A stretch of 25,180 nt of DNA from CAAGNP01 sp045603545 (lineage in GTDB: Bacteria; Bacteroidota; Bacteroidia; Bacteroidales; UBA932), in the NCBI GenBank assembly GCA_045603545.1, contig JAZUMG010000011.1, positions 1 through 25,180 on the forward strand, read 5' to 3'. This document shows positions 22,762 through 25,180 of the stretch, one piece after another. The position numbers and the translations under genes are program-made. The notes beneath the pieces were generated by a model that worked only from the letters and a program-made list of their open reading frames with translations, did no database searches and was not told where the DNA came from. How positions within the stretch are numbered: position 1 is the stretch's first letter; each line of letters begins with the position of its first letter.

Positions 22762-23031
22762 ATGACTATCAAACCTTTAGCAGACAGAGTTTTGATCGAG
22801 CCTAAAGAGGCTGAAACCAAAACAGCAAGTGGTATTTTTATTCCAGACACAGCCAAAGAGAAACCTCAACAGGGTAAAGTAGTGGCAGTAGGCAATGGCA
22901 AAAAAGACGAACCTATGGAGCTTAAAGTGGGTGACGAGGTCCTTTATGGCAAATATTCAGGCACAGAGATCACCGTGGATGGTAAAAGTTATCTTATGAT
23001 GCGTCAATCTGACGTACTCGCTATCATGTAA
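22762..23031 (+). CDS. groES: Co-chaperonin GroES
   Basis: The 89-residue lid of the GroEL chamber. PLADRVLIEPKEAETKTASGIFIPDTAKEKPQQG (key parts PLADRVLIEP and the mobile loop SGIFIPD, about 24-31) is followed by GKVVAVGNGK, VGDEVLYGKYSGTEI and a C-terminal MRQSDVLAIM. Length is slightly short of the usual 94-97, as in other Bacteroidota. The ATG at 22762 follows an AT-rich leader without a Shine-Dalgarno sequence. groEL starts 28 nt downstream, forming the standard groESL operon; divergent from nhaD. Confidence 0.97.
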   Translation: MTIKPLADRVLIEPKEAETKTASGIFIPDTAKEKPQQGKVVAVGNGKKDEPMELKVGDEVLYGKYSGTEITVDGKSYLMMRQSDVLAIM

Positions 23032-23059
23032 TTATTAACGGAAAAAAGAAAATACAGAT

Positions 23060-24688
23060 ATGGCAAAAGAGATCAAATTCAATATGGAAGCCCGCAACCT
23101 CATGAAAGAGGGTGCTGATGCTTTGGCAAATGCAGTGAAAGTGACACTTGGTCCTAAAGGACGCAATGTCGTTATTGACAGAAAATTCGGCGCACCTCAC
23201 GTGACCAAGGATGGCGTGACAGTGGCTAAAGAGATCGAACTTGAGGACCGCTTCCAGAATATGGGTGCCCAGATGGTAAGAGAGGTGGCATCAAAAACCA
23301 ACGACCAGGCAGGTGACGGTACTACTACCGCTACAGTACTTGCTCAGGCAATTATCGGCGTAGGTCTTAAAAACGTGACTGCCGGTGCAAACCCTATGGA
23401 CCTTAAGAGAGGTATCGACAAGGCAGTGGCAGCAGTTGTCGCAGACCTTAAAAAACAGACTCAGGATGTAGGTGATGATATCGCTAAAGTGGAGCAGATC
23501 GCTACCACATCAGCCAACAATGACGCATTTATCGGCAAACTAATCGCTGAGGCTATGGCCAAAGTGAAAAAAGAGGGTGTTATCACTGTAGAAGAGGCAA
23601 AAGGTACCCAGACAGAGGTTAAAGTAGTTGAGGGTATGCAGTTTGACAGAGGTTATATCTCTCCTTACTTCATGACCAACTCTGACAAGATGGAGGCAGT
23701 TCTTGAAAATCCTAAGATCCTTGTTACTGACAAGAAGATCTCAGCTATGAAAGACCTTCTTCCTGTACTTGAACCTATCGCACGTGAAGGCAAATCACTC
23801 CTTATCATCGCTGAAGATGTAGAAGGTGAAGCACTTACCACACTTGTAGTGAACAGACTTCGCGGTACTTTGAAGATCGCAGCTGTTAAAGCTCCAGGCT
23901 TCGGTGACCGCCGTAAAGAGATGCTTCAGGATATCGCTACCCTTACAGGTGGTGTGGTAATCTCAGAAGAGAGAGGCTTCTCACTTGAGACCGCTACTTT
24001 GGCTATGCTTGGTGAAGCTGAGAAAGTGACTGTAGACAAAGAGAACACTGTTATCGTAAACGGTGTTGGTGACAAAAATGAGATCGCTGACAGAGTGGCT
24101 CAGATCCGCAAACAGATCTCTACCACCACTTCAGACTACGATCGTGAGAAACTGCAGGAGAGACTTGCCAAATTGGCCGGTGGTGTAGCAGTTCTTTATG
24201 TTGGTGCTGCATCAGAGGTAGAGATGAAAGAGAAGAAAGACAGAGTGGAAGATGCACTCAACGCTACACGCGCTGCTGTAGAAGAGGGTATCATCCCTGG
24301 TGGTGGTGTGGCATTCATCCGCGCTATCGACTGCCTTAAAGAGGTTAAGGCTGACAATGACGATGAGCAGACAGGTATCAACATCATCGCTAAAGCTATC
24401 GAAGCTCCTCTACGTATGATCGTGGAGAATGCAGGTGTTGAGGGTAGCGTAGTGGTAAATAAAGTTCGTGAGGGTAAAGATGATTTCGGTTACAATGCAC
24501 GTGCTGACAGATATGAAAATCTATTTGCAGCAGGTGTTGTTGACCCTACCAAAGTTACCCGCGTGGCTCTTGAGAATGCAGCTTCGGTAGCAGGTATGTT
24601 CCTTACTACCGAGTGTGTCCTTGCAGACAAGAAAGAGGAGACCCCTGCGATGCCACCTATGAATCCAGGTATGGGTGGCATGATGTAA
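23060..24688 (+). CDS. groEL: Chaperonin GroEL
   Basis: The 542-residue subunit of the 14-mer folding chamber that encloses unfolded proteins and hydrolyses ATP. Visible landmarks: VTLGPKGRNVVIDRKFGAP and VTKDGVTVAKEIELED (equatorial nucleotide site), NDQAGDGTTTATVLAQ (phosphate-binding GDGTTT), the apical EDVEGEALTTLVVNRLRG, the intermediate-domain segment NATRAAVEEGIIPGGG containing the catalytic aspartate/hinge region, and the flexible GGM-type tail NPGMGGMM. Codon use is strongly biased (CTT, ATC, GGT), like secDF, as expected for a highly expressed gene. A single copy is seen in this window; a hairpin terminator follows. Confidence 0.98.
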   Translation: MAKEIKFNMEARNLMKEGADALANAVKVTLGPKGRNVVIDRKFGAPHVTKDGVTVAKEIELEDRFQNMGAQMVREVASKTNDQAGDGTTTATVLAQAIIGVGLKNVTAGANPMDLKRGIDKAVAAVVADLKKQTQDVGDDIAKVEQIATTSANNDAFIGKLIAEAMAKVKKEGVITVEEAKGTQTEVKVVEGMQFDRGYISPYFMTNSDKMEAVLENPKILVTDKKISAMKDLLPVLEPIAREGKSLLIIAEDVEGEALTTLVVNRLRGTLKIAAVKAPGFGDRRKEMLQDIATLTGGVVISEERGFSLETATLAMLGEAEKVTVDKENTVIVNGVGDKNEIADRVAQIRKQISTTTSDYDREKLQERLAKLAGGVAVLYVGAASEVEMKEKKDRVEDALNATRAAVEEGIIPGGGVAFIRAIDCLKEVKADNDDEQTGINIIAKAIEAPLRMIVENAGVEGSVVVNKVREGKDDFGYNARADRYENLFAAGVVDPTKVTRVALENAASVAGMFLTTECVLADKKEETPAMPPMNPGMGGMM

Positions 24689-24715
24689 GATAAATTAATT
24701 TACAGATTTGTAAAG

Positions 24716-24756
24716 TCGGTGAGATATCCTGAACTGGAGGTCTCACCGATTTTTTT
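24716..24756 (+). terminator. Terminator of groESL
   Basis: A 9-bp stem TCGGTGAGA/TCTCACCGA (24716-24724 and 24741-24749) with an internal 16-nt loop is followed by seven Ts. It lies 27 nt after the groEL stop. Confidence 0.85.
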
Positions 24757-24874
24757 GTGCCTTCGAGGGGCTGTGTGATTTTGGGAGAAAAATTTCATAA
24801 AAATTGTTTTTTTCGTCGCTCTCTTAATTTTTTTTGTTATTCTTTTGTGGGTTAATTTTTAAACATTATCTGTT

Positions 24875-25180
24875 ATGAAAGAAAAAACTAACCCAATCAA
24901 GGCCCAAAGGTATGTGGACCTGCTGACCGACTCAGGCTTTAAAGCAGTCTTCGGTGACCAAAAGAACAAACAAGTGCTGATCGATTTTCTTAATGCAGTA
25001 CTTCCTGACGGGAGACAAGTTAAGGATCTTACTTACTCCACTACTGAGATTCCAGGTTTTACACCCAATGGCAAATCTGTTCGTCTCGATCTCCGATGTA
25101 CAGACATCGATGGCTCACACTTTATCGTCGAGATGCAGAAGTACAATCAGAAGAATTTCTTCAAAAGATGTGTCCTCTAC
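24875..25180 (+). CDS. Rpn/PD-(D/E)XK nuclease-family transposase, N-terminal part
   Basis: From ATG 24875 there are 102 codons to the window edge with no stop; the C-terminus is missing. The sequence has the family start AQRYVDLLTDSGFKAVFGD, then LIDFLNAVL, and the nuclease core VRLDLRC (Asp) followed by HFIVEMQ (Glu-x-Gln, the usual variant of the (D/E)xK motif), then the RCVLY helix. This is the PD-(D/E)XK transposase/Rpn (recombination-promoting nuclease) family common in many copies in Bacteroidales. Such genes act in DNA cleavage or recombination, but whether this one is mobile cannot be told from the part present. No clear -7 box is visible in the 118 nt between the groEL terminator and the ATG. 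Confidence 0.85.
   Translation, partial: MKEKTNPIKAQRYVDLLTDSGFKAVFGDQKNKQVLIDFLNAVLPDGRQVKDLTYSTTEIPGFTPNGKSVRLDLRCTDIDGSHFIVEMQKYNQKNFFKRCVLY

Overview
The window looks like a chromosomal segment of an anaerobic Bacteroidota, most likely order Bacteroidales. The evidence is a recurring promoter -7 box TAnnTTTG (at least twelve well-placed copies, several with TTG/TTTG 18-21 nt upstream), almost no Shine-Dalgarno sequences, a fused SecDF, a DUF2723 membrane protein, a DUF5106 thioredoxin-like lipoprotein, SPOR-domain proteins and the hemD-rnpA-yidD cluster. The genus cannot be fixed from the sequence.

Layout. The left edge (1-218, minus) is the start of a CatA-like acyltransferase. A gene-free stretch (219-584) follows, with a GC-rich repeat block and a 14-bp inverted repeat. 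A divergent pair, tRNA-Ser(GCU) and tRNA-Pro(UGG), comes next, then three near-identical 35-bp palindromes at about 52-bp period (899-1036). The minus-strand operon 4426-1118 encodes a propeller/double-SPOR envelope protein, an NfeD-like protein and the flotillin FloA. Divergent from it is secDF (4547-7567). A large DUF2723 glycosyltransferase-like membrane protein (10911-7834, minus) diverges from a bacterial SUI1/eIF1 gene (10994-11338). The plus-strand operon hemD-rnpA-yidD (11404-12676) converges with a two-domain LPLAT-GNAT acyltransferase (14466-12679). uvrC (14512-16305) runs tail-to-tail, overlapping by 20 bp, with a zincin/propeller/barrel envelope protein (19213-16286). Upstream on the minus strand are a DUF5106-thioredoxin lipoprotein and tRNA-Gln(UUG), with only 4 nt between the tRNA end and the lipoprotein start codon. 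A minus operon nhaD-tadA-dedA/yqaA follows, divergent from groES-groEL. The right edge carries the start of a PD-(D/E)XK (Rpn-like) nuclease/transposase gene.

Functional themes. Most genes are housekeeping: protein export (SecDF, YidD), folding (GroESL), translation (tRNAs, RnpA, TadA, SUI1), repair (UvrC), haem synthesis (HemD) and ion homeostasis (NhaD). A second group deals with the envelope: FloA/NfeD, SPOR-propeller, acyltransferase fusion, DUF2723, metalloprotease-barrel, lipoprotein, DedA. I found no CRISPR array, prophage, defence island or biosynthetic cluster. The most interesting signals are non-coding: the triple palindrome, the MITE-like segment at the tRNA-Ser 3' end, a sigma-54-type motif at groESL, and the tRNA-mRNA junction. 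Among proteins, the most interesting are the multidomain envelope proteins.
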